Assembly: GCA_947378785.1 (NCBI GenBank)
Contig: CANCLK010000020.1
Location: forward strand, 1-43,322
Origin: Comamonadaceae bacterium
GTDB lineage: Bacteria > Pseudomonadota > Gammaproteobacteria > Burkholderiales > Burkholderiaceae_C
Length of the DNA stretch: 43,322 nt
Reading direction: 5' to 3'
The stretch's first letter is position 1, and the number at the start of each line of letters is the position of its first letter. This document shows, piece by piece, positions 1 through 8,662 of the stretch. Below the pieces are notes generated by a model. That model saw only the letters and a program-made list of their open reading frames with translations. It ran no database searches and was not told the origin of the DNA. A program made the position numbers and the translations under genes.

Positions 1-146
1 CCCATTAATAACCCGTGGTCAAAGCGTCAATGACATGCAAAGGGATAAAAAGCGGCAGAGGTCGGCAGAAAGCGGCACAAAGCGGCAATACTTCGCCGCC
101 CTGCCCCACAGCCGCCGCTGGACCAAGACCGCCCGTCAGGGCCGTG
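1..146. other. Non-coding end with 10-bp-spaced GCGGCA-type direct repeats
   Basis: This short stretch lies downstream of the stop codon of the TPR gene and carries no convincing gene. Four copies of a (G)CGGCA core start near 52, 62, 72 and 82, spaced exactly 10 bp apart. Three have the form AAAGCGGCA and the second is GTCGGCA; a weaker copy (AAAGCGTCA) begins at 21. Helical-period spacing of this kind is typical of arrays bound by a DNA-binding protein on one face. The function and the gene served, which may lie beyond the window, are unknown. Confidence 0.4.
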
Positions 147-1775
147 TCAGCCGCTCAATTGGGCAACGAACGCCGCCAACTGCGGCAGCACTTCAGCCGG
201 CCGGTGGTCCCGCTCAGGCACAAAGCAGCGGGTGTTTGGAAACCACGGGTAGAGGTCGGTCCCGAGATTGGTCCAATCAAAATCGCCCTGAATCAGCAAT
301 GTCGCTTTGCCCAGCGAACCGGCCATCGGGTTGACCGCGGTTGCTGCGGTGACCACAAGGTCCAAGCAATCCATCAACGCAAGCACATCATCAATGTCAT
401 TTTTCATGTCCACGTCTGGCCACCGCAAAATGGAAATGCCATAGAGAGCCTCGACCTCGGCGAGTTCAGCTTCGCAGTCGCCGTACTGGAGGTTCACAAA
501 GACACAGTTGGGCAGCTTAAGTAGTTCGCCCCAATCCTTGATCGCAGAGTAGTCTTTGTTGCGCTCCGCATTCAGCAAACCGCTGCGCCAACAAATCCCA
601 ACCTTCAACTTCCCCTCACAACCCGCAAGACGACCGCTGAACCGATCTCTCGTCCCTTCGTCGGTGATGACGAACGGCAAGGACTGCTGAAAATCCTCTA
701 CCGACTGGCGGTACAGCCCGGGCAGCGAGCCCAAGGGGATTTGATAGTCGAAGTCTTGGAGTGATGTCTGGAAAAAGTTCCACCGGTCGTAGACGGAAGC
801 TCGAACAGTCACAGCCGGAAACGAGCGCGCCATGACCGGCACCAGCCTAGGGGCGCACTCCAAAATGACATCTGTGCCCGTGGCCAATACGTCCTTCATG
901 CAAGTGAGGAACAAGATTTCATCCCCCAGGCCCTGCTCCGCCCAGACCAACAGCCGCTGCCCCGGAATCGGCTGACCAGCCCACCTCGGCACCTTGAACT
1001 GTCGTGCAGGCGCGCGCGCAATGTAGGCGGGCACAGAAGTATCAAACCCAAGCTCATACAGAGGCCAGCCCTCTTTGAGTTGGCCGCTCTTGAGCAATTC
1101 GTAGCCAAGGTAATAGCGCGCAACGTTGGGTTTGCTGTCGACCGCCGTGTCAGCCATCGACAGATAAGCCCCATACCCCGCAATGGCCTGCGCAGAATGT
1201 CCTTGCCGCGAATCGATGGTGGCCAAGTTCAAAACGGCACCATGACACTTCGGATCGAGAGCAATACACGTCTCAAACGAGACTCTGGCCTCTTCCAGAA
1301 ATCCCATGCCGAGCAGGGCTGCCCCTATGTTCATGTGGACAGACACGTTAGCGACGTCCAAGCGAACCGCCTTCATCGACACATCCAAAGATTTTTGGTG
1401 GTGCCCAAGGTTGGCGTAGACCGTGGACAAGTTCAGGTAAGTGTCCATGTAGGAGTCATCCAGTTCCATGGCCTTCAGCAAGGCCAGCAAGGCCGGCGCC
1501 CACTGGTGAATTTGCATGTACGCCATCGCCACCGAGTTGAGAACAACTGCGTTCTTGCTGGCTAACTTCTCCACACGCGCGAAGAAACTGAGGGCCTGGG
1601 CTGGCTGGCCCAGCTTGATATAGGCCCAGCCCAATTGAAAGTGGATGGAGAAGTTACCTTCTTCCAAGGGCTTGGCCTTGAGCAACAGCGCCACAACCTC
1701 AGACCAATGCTGGGCATCAATCTGCTTCTGCGCCTCGTTCAGCAAATGGGTGAGCTTCTTGGACTGGTTTTTCAT
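147..1775 (-). CDS. TPR protein with C-terminal glycosyltransferase-like domain (possible flagellin glycosylation)
   Basis: A 542-residue protein. About the first 230 residues are tetratricopeptide-like helical repeats, with segments such as LGWAYIKLGQPAQAL and NIGAALLGMGFLEEA. The C-terminal half contains LLVWAEQGLGDEILFL and VGICWRSG, typical of TPR-linked glycosyltransferases of the O-GlcNAc/heptosyltransferase fold. No signal peptide or membrane segment is seen, so it should be cytoplasmic. It lies just beyond three tandem flagellin genes, where such proteins often modify flagellin O-linked sites; the substrate is inferred. The start chosen is the ATG at 1775, preceded by AAGGTG; a GTG two codons upstream is possible. 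The terminator of flagellin 1 lies in between, so it should have its own promoter, which I could not identify. Confidence 0.7.
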   Translation of the reverse strand: MKNQSKKLTHLLNEAQKQIDAQHWSEVVALLLKAKPLEEGNFSIHFQLGWAYIKLGQPAQALSFFARVEKLASKNAVVLNSVAMAYMQIHQWAPALLALLKAMELDDSYMDTYLNLSTVYANLGHHQKSLDVSMKAVRLDVANVSVHMNIGAALLGMGFLEEARVSFETCIALDPKCHGAVLNLATIDSRQGHSAQAIAGYGAYLSMADTAVDSKPNVARYYLGYELLKSGQLKEGWPLYELGFDTSVPAYIARAPARQFKVPRWAGQPIPGQRLLVWAEQGLGDEILFLTCMKDVLATGTDVILECAPRLVPVMARSFPAVTVRASVYDRWNFFQTSLQDFDYQIPLGSLPGLYRQSVEDFQQSLPFVITDEGTRDRFSGRLAGCEGKLKVGICWRSGLLNAERNKDYSAIKDWGELLKLPNCVFVNLQYGDCEAELAEVEALYGISILRWPDVDMKNDIDDVLALMDCLDLVVTAATAVNPMAGSLGKATLLIQGDFDWTNLGTDLYPWFPNTRCFVPERDHRPAEVLPQLAAFVAQLSG

Positions 1776-1940
1776 GGGCACCTTAAGTTCAGTTTGGCAA
1801 TTTTAGAACTGATAGCGCATGACAAAAAAATCGTCAGCAATCCACTCTGGATTGTCACGCTGCCCATGTAAAACGCGCAACACATCAACGTGGTCATTTC
1901 GTTCAATGAAGAAAACCAGATACGAGTGGCATGAAGCAAA
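1776..1940. other. Intergenic leader of the TPR gene
   Basis: This stretch should hold the promoter of the TPR/glycosyltransferase gene, because the terminator of flagellin 1 closes the previous unit. No sigma-28 or sigma-54 pattern is seen, and the sigma-70-like hexamers I could find have poor spacing. Nothing else was recognised. Confidence 0.3.
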
Positions 1941-1970
1941 AGAAAAAAAGCCGTCTGCAAGCAGACGGCT
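1941..1970 (-). terminator. Rho-independent terminator of flagellin 1
   Basis: On the minus strand a perfect 9-bp stem (AGCCGTCTG / CAGACGGCT) with a CTTG loop is followed by a T-rich tract (TTTTTTCTTTT). It lies about 60 bp after the flagellin 1 stop. The same hairpin, slightly degenerate, follows flagellin 3. Confidence 0.85.
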
Positions 1971-2030
1971 TATTCAAAATGGAGCCGGTATCACCCGGCC
2001 CCGCCCCTCTCAGGGCTGGACTTTAAAGAT

Positions 2031-4139
2031 TCATTTCAACAGGGCCAGCACGGACTGACCGGACTGGTTAGCCTGCGCCAGCATGGCGGTAGCGGCTTGC
2101 GAGATGATCTGCGCTTTGGCCAAGTTGGTGGTTTCCTTGGCGTAGTCGGTGTCCAGAATACGGCTGCGTGAAGCAGACAGATTCATCGAGGTCGTTTCCA
2201 GGTTGCTGATCGAAGCGGTCAAGCGGTTCTGATAAGCACCCATCGCAGCGCGGGAGTCGGTGATCGTGTTGATCGCAGAGTCCAGAGTTGTCAGGGCGGC
2301 TTGCGAACTGGCAGCGGTGGTCAGGTCCAGCGACGACACGCCGCCACCAGCCACCACTGTCGCCGCCGTACTGCCCGCTGAGAGCCCGGTTGCCGTCAGG
2401 CCGGTTGCACCACTGAGCGTGATGCCCTCCTGCGCAGTTGAAGTGAGCGTCAGTTTGGATGTGTAACTTTGAGCCGTGACACCGGCCAAAATGGCCGACA
2501 TGTTGGGCACGCTGGCGCTGACACCGCTCACGCCCACAGCGGTCATCGTGCCACCCGAAGAAGCCAGGGTGCTGAAGTTGGTCAAACTGCCCGAGTAAGT
2601 GCCCTTGGCGGTCATGCTGCCAGTGGTGGCACCCGCAGCCAGGTTAGAAAAAGCTTCGGCCACTTCTCTGCTGGTTAAACCTGTCGTCGCGGTGAACGTC
2701 AATCCGTCCACCACGGCCGTGCTGCCAGCTCGCAGCCCTGCGTTAAATGAAACCACAGCAACCTCCCCCGTTGCCACTGTGGTGACCGTGGGCTGGTTGG
2801 TCAGCACGCTGGAAACCACTTGCAGGTCAGTCACACCCGTGTTGAGCGTTGTGCTGGTCGCGTACAAAGTAGTCCCACCCACATCCGTCCCGGTCGTAAA
2901 ACCCGTCAGGGTGCCAGACCAAGCGCCCAGATTTCCGTTGCCTGCAGTTGCGCCCGCGCGCAGGTTGGCAAAAGCTGTCACCAGCTGAGCCGCTGTTGTG
3001 ACGCCGGTGGACGTGAAGGTCAGGCCCCCCAGCGTGACGCTGTCGTTTGCAGCCAGCGCAGTCGCATGAAAGCTGACCGTGTTCGCCTCCGTCGTGTTGG
3101 TGGTACGGATGCTGGTGGTTGCGGTGCCAGAGATGCCAAGCCCAGTCCCTGTATTGCCATTGGCGGTGACGTCGACAGTGATGTTGCGGCCATCCGCAGC
3201 GGTCAAAGCCACCACACCGGTGCTGCTGACCACGGCGGTGACGCCGGTTTGTGAGGCAATGGCATTGACAGCCGCCGTCACCTGGTTTACCCGGTCAAGC
3301 GCATTGGCCGATGCCCCCATGGCACCCAAATCAATACCGTTGATTTTGATGTCACCCAGCAAAGTAGCGACTGTGGGCGTGGTGGGCAAAGCACCTGAGC
3401 GCGTTGTGGCGCTCACAGTCGCCACCACATTCGTGCTGGCAGAAATCGCATTGATGGCCCTGGCCTTGGCAATGCCGCTGCCGCTGCGGTTGTAGGCAGA
3501 AACACCGTCAGAGCTGCTTGCGCCCACCGCAAAACCATTGATATACAAATCTCCGCTGATCAAGGCATTGACTGCCACCACATTGCTGCCAACCAGGGCG
3601 CTTTGGTAACTCAGCCCTGAACCAATACCCAAAGCGCTGGGCTTGGCACTGGCCATGTTGAGGCTGATCCGGTCATTGGCGTCATGGCCGGGCCCCACTT
3701 GAAGCGACTGTCCCTGAAAGGTTCCGTCCAACAGCGCAATGCCGTTGTAGCGGGTGTTGCTGGCCACGCGGTCTATGTCAGCGATGAGCTGGCCGGCTTC
3801 ATTGTTCATGGCGGCGCGGTCACTGGCGTTGTTGCCGGTGTTGGCAGATTGCACGGCCAACTCTCGAACGCGCTGCAGGTTGTCACTGATCTGGGCCAGG
3901 CTGCCCTCAGCCGTTTGTGCGATGGAAATGCCGTCGTTGGCGTTGCGGATGGCAGCAGAAATGCCGCGGATCGAGGCCGTCATGCGGGTGCTGATGGCCA
4001 AGCCGGCAGCATCGTCTTTGGCCGAATTGATGCGCACGCCACTGGACAAACGCGCCATGGCACTGGAAAGCTTCAAACCCGACCAACGCACAGAAGCCTG
4101 AGCCTGCAATGAACTGATGTTGGAGTTGATGACAGACAC
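2031..4139 (-). CDS. fliC: Flagellin (copy 1, possibly cryptic)
   Basis: A 702-residue filament subunit with the conserved flagellin N-terminus (SVINSNISSLQAQ) and C-terminus (ANQSGQSVLALLK) that form the D0/D1 core. The middle holds flagellin IN-type segments (KINGIDLGAMG and TGVTAVVSSTGVVALTAADG) and two copies of a GLTFT-type module. Family members usually have 280-500 residues. Alignment with copies 2 and 3 places the start at the GTG at 4139, where they have ATG. The GAAGGAGATAGT ribosome site of the other copies is absent and replaced by a run of seven G. A strong terminator lies just upstream and no sigma-28 site is visible. Normally conserved D0 residues differ (MARLSSGVRI against MERLSSGTRI). 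The reading frame is intact, so I call it a gene of doubtful expression. Confidence 0.85.
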   Translation of the reverse strand: MSVINSNISSLQAQASVRWSGLKLSSAMARLSSGVRINSAKDDAAGLAISTRMTASIRGISAAIRNANDGISIAQTAEGSLAQISDNLQRVRELAVQSANTGNNASDRAAMNNEAGQLIADIDRVASNTRYNGIALLDGTFQGQSLQVGPGHDANDRISLNMASAKPSALGIGSGLSYQSALVGSNVVAVNALISGDLYINGFAVGASSSDGVSAYNRSGSGIAKARAINAISASTNVVATVSATTRSGALPTTPTVATLLGDIKINGIDLGAMGASANALDRVNQVTAAVNAIASQTGVTAVVSSTGVVALTAADGRNITVDVTANGNTGTGLGISGTATTSIRTTNTTEANTVSFHATALAANDSVTLGGLTFTSTGVTTAAQLVTAFANLRAGATAGNGNLGAWSGTLTGFTTGTDVGGTTLYATSTTLNTGVTDLQVVSSVLTNQPTVTTVATGEVAVVSFNAGLRAGSTAVVDGLTFTATTGLTSREVAEAFSNLAAGATTGSMTAKGTYSGSLTNFSTLASSGGTMTAVGVSGVSASVPNMSAILAGVTAQSYTSKLTLTSTAQEGITLSGATGLTATGLSAGSTAATVVAGGGVSSLDLTTAASSQAALTTLDSAINTITDSRAAMGAYQNRLTASISNLETTSMNLSASRSRILDTDYAKETTNLAKAQIISQAATAMLAQANQSGQSVLALLK

Positions 4140-4167
4140 AAGCACCCCCCCAAAAAGTCAGCAGGCC

Positions 4168-4195
4168 AAAAAAAAGGGGCCGGCGAACCGGCCCC
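4168..4195 (-). terminator. Strong rho-independent terminator of flagellin 2
   Basis: On the minus strand, GGGGCCGG-TTCG-CCGGCCCC is followed by eight T. The stem is perfect with a stable tetraloop. It ends about 30 bp before the flagellin 1 start and should stop read-through from flagellin 2. A second hairpin (ATCCCTGC / GCAGGGAT, 4215-4234), resembling a dispersed palindromic element, lies between it and the flagellin 2 stop. Confidence 0.9.
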
Positions 4196-4247
4196 ACCCT
4201 TGGAAAAGGAATGGATCCCTGCCTGCGCAGGGATTTACATCAAACGC

Positions 4248-6365
4248 TTACTTCAGCAGGGCCAGCACGGACTGGCCGGACTGGTTGGCTTGCGCCAACA
4301 TGGCGGTAGCGGCTTGCTGGATGATCTGCGACTTGGCCAGGTTGGTGGTCTCCTTGGCGTAGTCGGTGTCCAGAATACGGCTGCGGGATGCAGACAGATT
4401 CATCGAGGTCGTTTCCAGGTTCGCGATGGAAGCGGTCAGGCGGTTCTGGTAGGCACCCATGGCAGCGCGGGAGTCGGTGATCGTGTTGATCGCAGAGTCC
4501 AGCGTAGTCAGGGCGGATTGCGAACCTGAAGCAGTGGTCAGATCGACGGACGAAACACCAGCACCGGCCGCCGTGGTAGCAGCAGTGTTACCAGCGCTCA
4601 GGCCTGTGCCAGTCAAGCCGGTTGCCCCACCGAGGGTGATGCCGTCCTTAGCGCTAGATGTCAGCGTAACGGTCGAAGAGTAAGTTCCAGCAGTGCCACC
4701 AGCCAAAACAGCGGACATGTCACCTACAGCGGCAGTAACACCGCTGACAGCAACTGCCGTCACAGAACTGCCCGATGCGGCCTGCGTGCTGTAGTCAGCG
4801 AGGGTACCTGAGTAGGTACCCTTTGCAGTCAGGCTACCCGTGGTTGCACCCAATTTCAAACTTGAGAAAGCAGTTGCCAGCTCTTCTTTTGAAACGTCAG
4901 CTGTGGCTGTGAAAACCAAACCGCCAACAGTTGCAGTACCGCCGGTACGAAGACCCGCATTGAAGGTAGTCACAGCAGCTTCGCCAGTTGCTACAGCAGC
5001 TAAGGTAGGTGCAGTACTGGTGCTGGCGGCCGATCGCGTAATAGCTAAGCTGCCTCCGGCGGCACCTGTTGTTGTATTGCTAAAAATTACAATACCACCA
5101 GTGGCTGAGGCTCCAGAGTCAAAACCAGTCAATGTGCCGGACCAAGTGCCCTTGGCAGTGGTGTTGCCGGCCGTAGCACCTGACTTAAGGCTGGCGAAAG
5201 CTGCGCCAACCTCATCAGCCGTCATTACAGCTGTAGCAGTAAGTGTCAATCCTCCGACGGTGACTGACTCAGCAGCAACTTTTAAGCCGTCAGTAAATGT
5301 GACCGTATTCGTCTTGGTGTTGTTGGTGGTCACAACAGTAGTTGCATCAGCGGGGACAGTGCCAAGGCCAGAACCAGTACGGCCGTTTGCACTTGCATCC
5401 ACTGTGATGTTACGACCATCCGCTGCTGTCAGCGAGACGATACCCGTGCTGCTGGCTGTAGCAGTCACACCCGTTTGGGATGAAACTGCATTGATTGCCG
5501 CCGTGACCTGGGTACCACGGTCAACTGCAGTCGAAGAAGCCTGGATTGCGCCAAGATCGATCCCGTTGATTTTGATGTCCCCAGCAGCAATAGCGGTCGT
5601 CGAAGTTGTCGGCAAGATACCGGCCTTGGCTGTAGTGCTGACGGTAGCCAAAACATTAGTGCTGCCAGAAATAGCGTTAATGGCACTGGCTTTGGCGATG
5701 CCGCTGCCGCTGGCGTAAGCAAAGGAGACGCCATCAGTGGATGTCGCGCCAACTTGGAATCCGTTGATGGAGAGGTCACCCTTGGCCAAAGCTGTCGATG
5801 GGACAGTGTTGCTACCAGCGAGTGTAGTCTGGTAGTTGGAATTAGCACCTACGCCAAGGGCACTGGCGCGTGCACTGCCGATAGTAATGGCGATTCGATC
5901 ATTCATATCATTACCAGCACCCACTTGCAGGGATTGGTTCTGGAACGAGCCATCCAACAAGGCAATGCCGTTGAACTTGGTGTTGCTGGCAACACGGTCG
6001 ATCTCTGCGATCAGCTGCTTGGCTTCGTTGTTCATCGCAGCGCGATCGCTGGCGTTGTTGCCGGTGTTGGACGATTGCACGGCCAATTCACGAATACGCT
6101 GCAGGTTGTCGCCGATCTGGGCCAAGCTGCCCTCAGCCGTTTGCGTCAGCGAGATGCCGTCGTTGGCGTTGCGGATGGCTGCCGAGATACCGCGGATCGA
6201 AGCCGTCATGCGGGTGCTGATGGCCAGGCCGGCAGCATCGTCTTTGGCAGAGTTGATACGGGTACCACTGGACAAACGCTCCATGGCGTTCGACAGGTTC
6301 AAACCGGTCGTACGCAGCGAGTTTTGCGCCTGCATGGCACTGATGTTGGTGTTGATAACTGACAT
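4248..6365 (-). CDS. fliC: Flagellin (copy 2)
   Basis: A 705-residue flagellin starting MSVINTNISAMQAQN and ending QSGQSVLALLK, with typical D0/D1 helices at both ends. The surface-exposed middle (about residues 140-610) carries IN motifs (SINGFQVGATSTDG, KINGIDLGAIQ) and two GLTLTAT/GLVFTAT modules of about 85-90 residues, which account for its excess length over copy 3. The ATG at 6365 is preceded by GAAGGAGATAGTTC, a strong ribosome site, and a sigma-28 promoter lies at 6431-6458. A perfect terminator follows the gene. It is probably one of the two expressed filament proteins. It is exported unfolded by the flagellar type III system and probably glycosylated. Confidence 0.95.
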   Translation of the reverse strand: MSVINTNISAMQAQNSLRTTGLNLSNAMERLSSGTRINSAKDDAAGLAISTRMTASIRGISAAIRNANDGISLTQTAEGSLAQIGDNLQRIRELAVQSSNTGNNASDRAAMNNEAKQLIAEIDRVASNTKFNGIALLDGSFQNQSLQVGAGNDMNDRIAITIGSARASALGVGANSNYQTTLAGSNTVPSTALAKGDLSINGFQVGATSTDGVSFAYASGSGIAKASAINAISGSTNVLATVSTTAKAGILPTTSTTAIAAGDIKINGIDLGAIQASSTAVDRGTQVTAAINAVSSQTGVTATASSTGIVSLTAADGRNITVDASANGRTGSGLGTVPADATTVVTTNNTKTNTVTFTDGLKVAAESVTVGGLTLTATAVMTADEVGAAFASLKSGATAGNTTAKGTWSGTLTGFDSGASATGGIVIFSNTTTGAAGGSLAITRSAASTSTAPTLAAVATGEAAVTTFNAGLRTGGTATVGGLVFTATADVSKEELATAFSSLKLGATTGSLTAKGTYSGTLADYSTQAASGSSVTAVAVSGVTAAVGDMSAVLAGGTAGTYSSTVTLTSSAKDGITLGGATGLTGTGLSAGNTAATTAAGAGVSSVDLTTASGSQSALTTLDSAINTITDSRAAMGAYQNRLTASIANLETTSMNLSASRSRILDTDYAKETTNLAKSQIIQQAATAMLAQANQSGQSVLALLK

Positions 6366-6430
6366 GAACTATCTCCTTCAAGAGGGTTTGCTAAGTGGAC
6401 AAGACGCTGATCTGAAGTCTTGTTATTCAA

Positions 6431-6458
6431 TGATTCGGAGTGATCATCTTTTTCTTAA
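6431..6458 (-). promoter_or_regulatory. Sigma-28 (FliA) promoter of flagellin 2
   Basis: On the minus strand the pattern is TTAA, 15 nt, TCCGAATC. It matches the FliA layout (TAAA-N15-GCCGATAA) in spacing and in the CCGA core, and repeats almost exactly upstream of flagellin 3. The first base of -10 lies about 75 bp from the ATG. Confidence 0.75.
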
Positions 6459-6568
6459 GCAATTCCTGAAGTTATTTTTTATTTTGCTATCGTTTCATAA
6501 ATATTAACTATTCTTCCATGGGATGTGTTACTTGCGAGCGGGCGGGCGCGAATTTAATTAGTCAAAAC

Positions 6569-6625
6569 GAAAAAAAACCGCCTGCAAGCAGACGGCTTTT
6601 CAAAAAAGAGCCGGTATCACCCGGC
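6569..6625 (-). terminator. Tandem rho-independent terminators of flagellin 3
   Basis: Two hairpins follow the flagellin 3 stop on the minus strand. First comes GCCGG-GTGATA-CCGGC with TCTTTTTT (6602-6625). Then comes AGCCGTCTG-CTTG-CAGGCGGTT with a T run (6569-6597). About 95 bp of this tail is nearly identical to the sequence after flagellin 1, showing that the 3' region was duplicated together with a flagellin gene. Confidence 0.8.
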
Positions 6626-6656
6626 CCCGCCCCTCTCAGGGCTGGACTTTAAAGAT

Positions 6657-8180
6657 TCACTTCAACAGGGCCAGCACGGACTGGCCGGACTGGTTGGCCT
6701 GCGCCAACATGGCGGTGGCTGCTTGCTGGATGATCTGTGACTTGGCCAGGTTGGTGGTTTCCTTGGCGTAGTCGGTGTCCAGAATACGGCTGCGTGATGC
6801 AGACAGATTCATCGACGTCGTCTCCAGGTTGCTGATCGCGGCAGTCAGACGGTTCTGGTAAGCACCCATGGAAGCGCGGGAGTCAGTGATCGTGTTGATC
6901 GCAGCGTCCAGCGTGGTCAGGGCGTCTTGTGAGCCAGAAGCTGTTGTCAGGTCAATTGAAGAGACCCCCGCCCCTGCTGTAGCAGTTGCGGCTGTGTAGC
7001 CAACATCCAAGCCTGCAGCAGCGGCAGAAACGCCGTCAATGTCGCCAATCGTGATGCCATCGGAACTAGACGATGCCAATGAGACGATCGACATGGTGTA
7101 CAGAGTCGTCGCACCACCACTCCCCAGACCCGTGGCGGCAGCAGTTGCAGCAGCCAAAGTTGTCACAACGATGTTGCGGCCGTCTGCAGCATTCAATTCA
7201 ACGGCACCGGTCGTCGTGTCAAAAGTAGCCGTCACGCCGGTTTGATCTGTCACCGCGTTGACTGCAGCAGACATTTGTGAACCGCGTGCAGCAGCTGAAG
7301 TTGCGGCAGTAATTACACCAACAGCCACACCATTGATTGTCACGCCGGCAGCTGCAATCGCAACAGCCCAGCCTGCGGTAGTGACGGTCGTACCGTCCAA
7401 GGTCGTCTCGCCAACCGTTGCGGTGACACCGCTGGTGCCGGACACAGCGTTGATGGCTGCAGCGATGGCAATACCGCTGGAGGTATCGGTAACGTCTGTG
7501 CTGTCATCAGGGTCAACATAAGACACACCGTCAGACACCGAGGCACCCACGGCCACGGCGTTGATGGAGAGACCACCAGCAGCCAAGGCATCAGTCACAG
7601 CAGTGTTGCTACCGTCTGTATCTGTACCGTCATCAATCGCTGTGGCGTAGCTTGAATTAGAGCCGACACCCAATGCGCTCGACTTGGCGCTGTCGATGGA
7701 AATGGCGATGCGGTCGTTAGAACCGTTGCCAGCACCAACTTGCAGGTTTTGCGCCTGGAAGGTGCCATCCAACAGCGCGATGCCGTTGTAGGTGGTGTTG
7801 CTGGCGATGCGGTCGATCTCAAGGATCAGCTGCGAGGCTTCATTGTTCATTGCGGCGCGGTCGCTGGCGTTGTTGCCGGTGTTGGCAGATTGAACGGCCA
7901 ATTCACGAATACGCTGCAAGTTGTCGCCGATCTGGCCCAAGCTGCCCTCAGCCGTTTGCGTCAACGAGATACCGTCGTTGGCGTTGCGAATCGCAGCAGA
8001 GATGCCGCGGATCGAAGCCGTCATACGGGTGCTGATGGCCAGGCCGGCAGCGTCGTCTTTGGCAGAGTTGATACGTGTGCCGCTGGACAAACGCTCCATA
8101 GCAGACGACAGGTTCAACCCGTTCGTGCGCATCGAGTTTTGCGCCTGCAAGGCACTGATGTTGGTGTTGATAACTGACAT
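6657..8180 (-). CDS. fliC: Flagellin (copy 3)
   Basis: A 507-residue flagellin starting MSVINTNISALQAQNSMRT and ending SGQSVLALLK. D0/D1 are nearly the same as in copy 2. The central part has IN-like segments (SINAVAVGASVSDG, TINGVAVG) and an acidic stretch (DDGTDTDG, DPDDSTDVTD). The two GLTFTAT modules of copies 1 and 2 are absent, which explains a difference of roughly 200 residues. The ATG at 8180 has the same GAAGGAGATAGTCC ribosome site as copy 2, and a sigma-28 promoter lies upstream. It is monocistronic: tandem terminators follow. Confidence 0.95.
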   Translation of the reverse strand: MSVINTNISALQAQNSMRTNGLNLSSAMERLSSGTRINSAKDDAAGLAISTRMTASIRGISAAIRNANDGISLTQTAEGSLGQIGDNLQRIRELAVQSANTGNNASDRAAMNNEASQLILEIDRIASNTTYNGIALLDGTFQAQNLQVGAGNGSNDRIAISIDSAKSSALGVGSNSSYATAIDDGTDTDGSNTAVTDALAAGGLSINAVAVGASVSDGVSYVDPDDSTDVTDTSSGIAIAAAINAVSGTSGVTATVGETTLDGTTVTTAGWAVAIAAAGVTINGVAVGVITAATSAAARGSQMSAAVNAVTDQTGVTATFDTTTGAVELNAADGRNIVVTTLAAATAAATGLGSGGATTLYTMSIVSLASSSSDGITIGDIDGVSAAAAGLDVGYTAATATAGAGVSSIDLTTASGSQDALTTLDAAINTITDSRASMGAYQNRLTAAISNLETTSMNLSASRSRILDTDYAKETTNLAKSQIIQQAATAMLAQANQSGQSVLALLK

Positions 8181-8662
8181 GGACTATCTCCTTCAAGAGG
8201 TGTTTACGAAGTTGACAAGACGCCAATCTGAAATCTTGTTGCTAGATGATTCGGTCAGTTTTAAATTAACTTAAGTGTTTTACTGTTCTTATTTGATAAA
8301 TTTGATAAATTCATTTCAAGTTGAATTTGAATCTAGGTGTGTAGATAGAGCGCTCGAGGCGCGCGGGTGCGCATCAACGCTTGTATGTCAACAAATTTGG
8401 TGGGCGTGGCTGCGCCAAGTCGGGACAAAAACGACGGAACAACTAGAGAAGCGTCACTTAGAAATACGGGGGAGGAGTGTGCGCAGCTTGGGCAAAGCCA
8501 ATGTGCGGAAAGCCTTCAGCGATGAGTGCTGAACAAGACCCAAACGATGCGTGTGCGCATGATCAGGTGCAAAGAGGTTTCAAAAAACGAGCAGAGTCAA
8601 ACCGCCGAAGACAAACGCGGGGCGTCGAAATTAACAATCGAAAATGGAAACGAAAAACAGAA
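8181..8662. other. Long intergenic region between flaG and flagellin 3
   Basis: The 100 bp next to flagellin 3 are AT-rich and hold its leader and sigma-28 promoter. The remaining 380 bp contain no ORF with coding character. A small hairpin (TTCAGC / GCTGAA, 8515-8533) is visible but has no T run, so no clear terminator for flaG was found. Nothing else was recognised. Confidence 0.4.
8247..8274 (-). promoter_or_regulatory. Sigma-28 (FliA) promoter of flagellin 3
   Basis: On the minus strand the pattern is TTAA, 15 nt, ACCGAATC. The spacing and CCGAATCA core match the flagellin 2 promoter although the spacer sequence differs, which supports selection on the boxes themselves. Confidence 0.75.

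Noticed and set aside
4840-5718. A 292-codon open frame on the plus strand opposite flagellin 2
   Set aside because: It is a mirror of the Ala/Thr/Val-rich flagellin middle region; biased codons leave the opposite strand open. It has no ribosome site and no family resemblance. The same holds for long plus-strand frames opposite flagellin 1, FliD, FlgE and the DamX-like gene.
8461-8520. A possible sigma-54 promoter upstream of flagellin 3
   Set aside because: The minus-strand sequence CCGCACATTGGCTTTGC has the wrong spacing between the -24 and -12 elements (12 rather than 10 bp) and lacks the GG.
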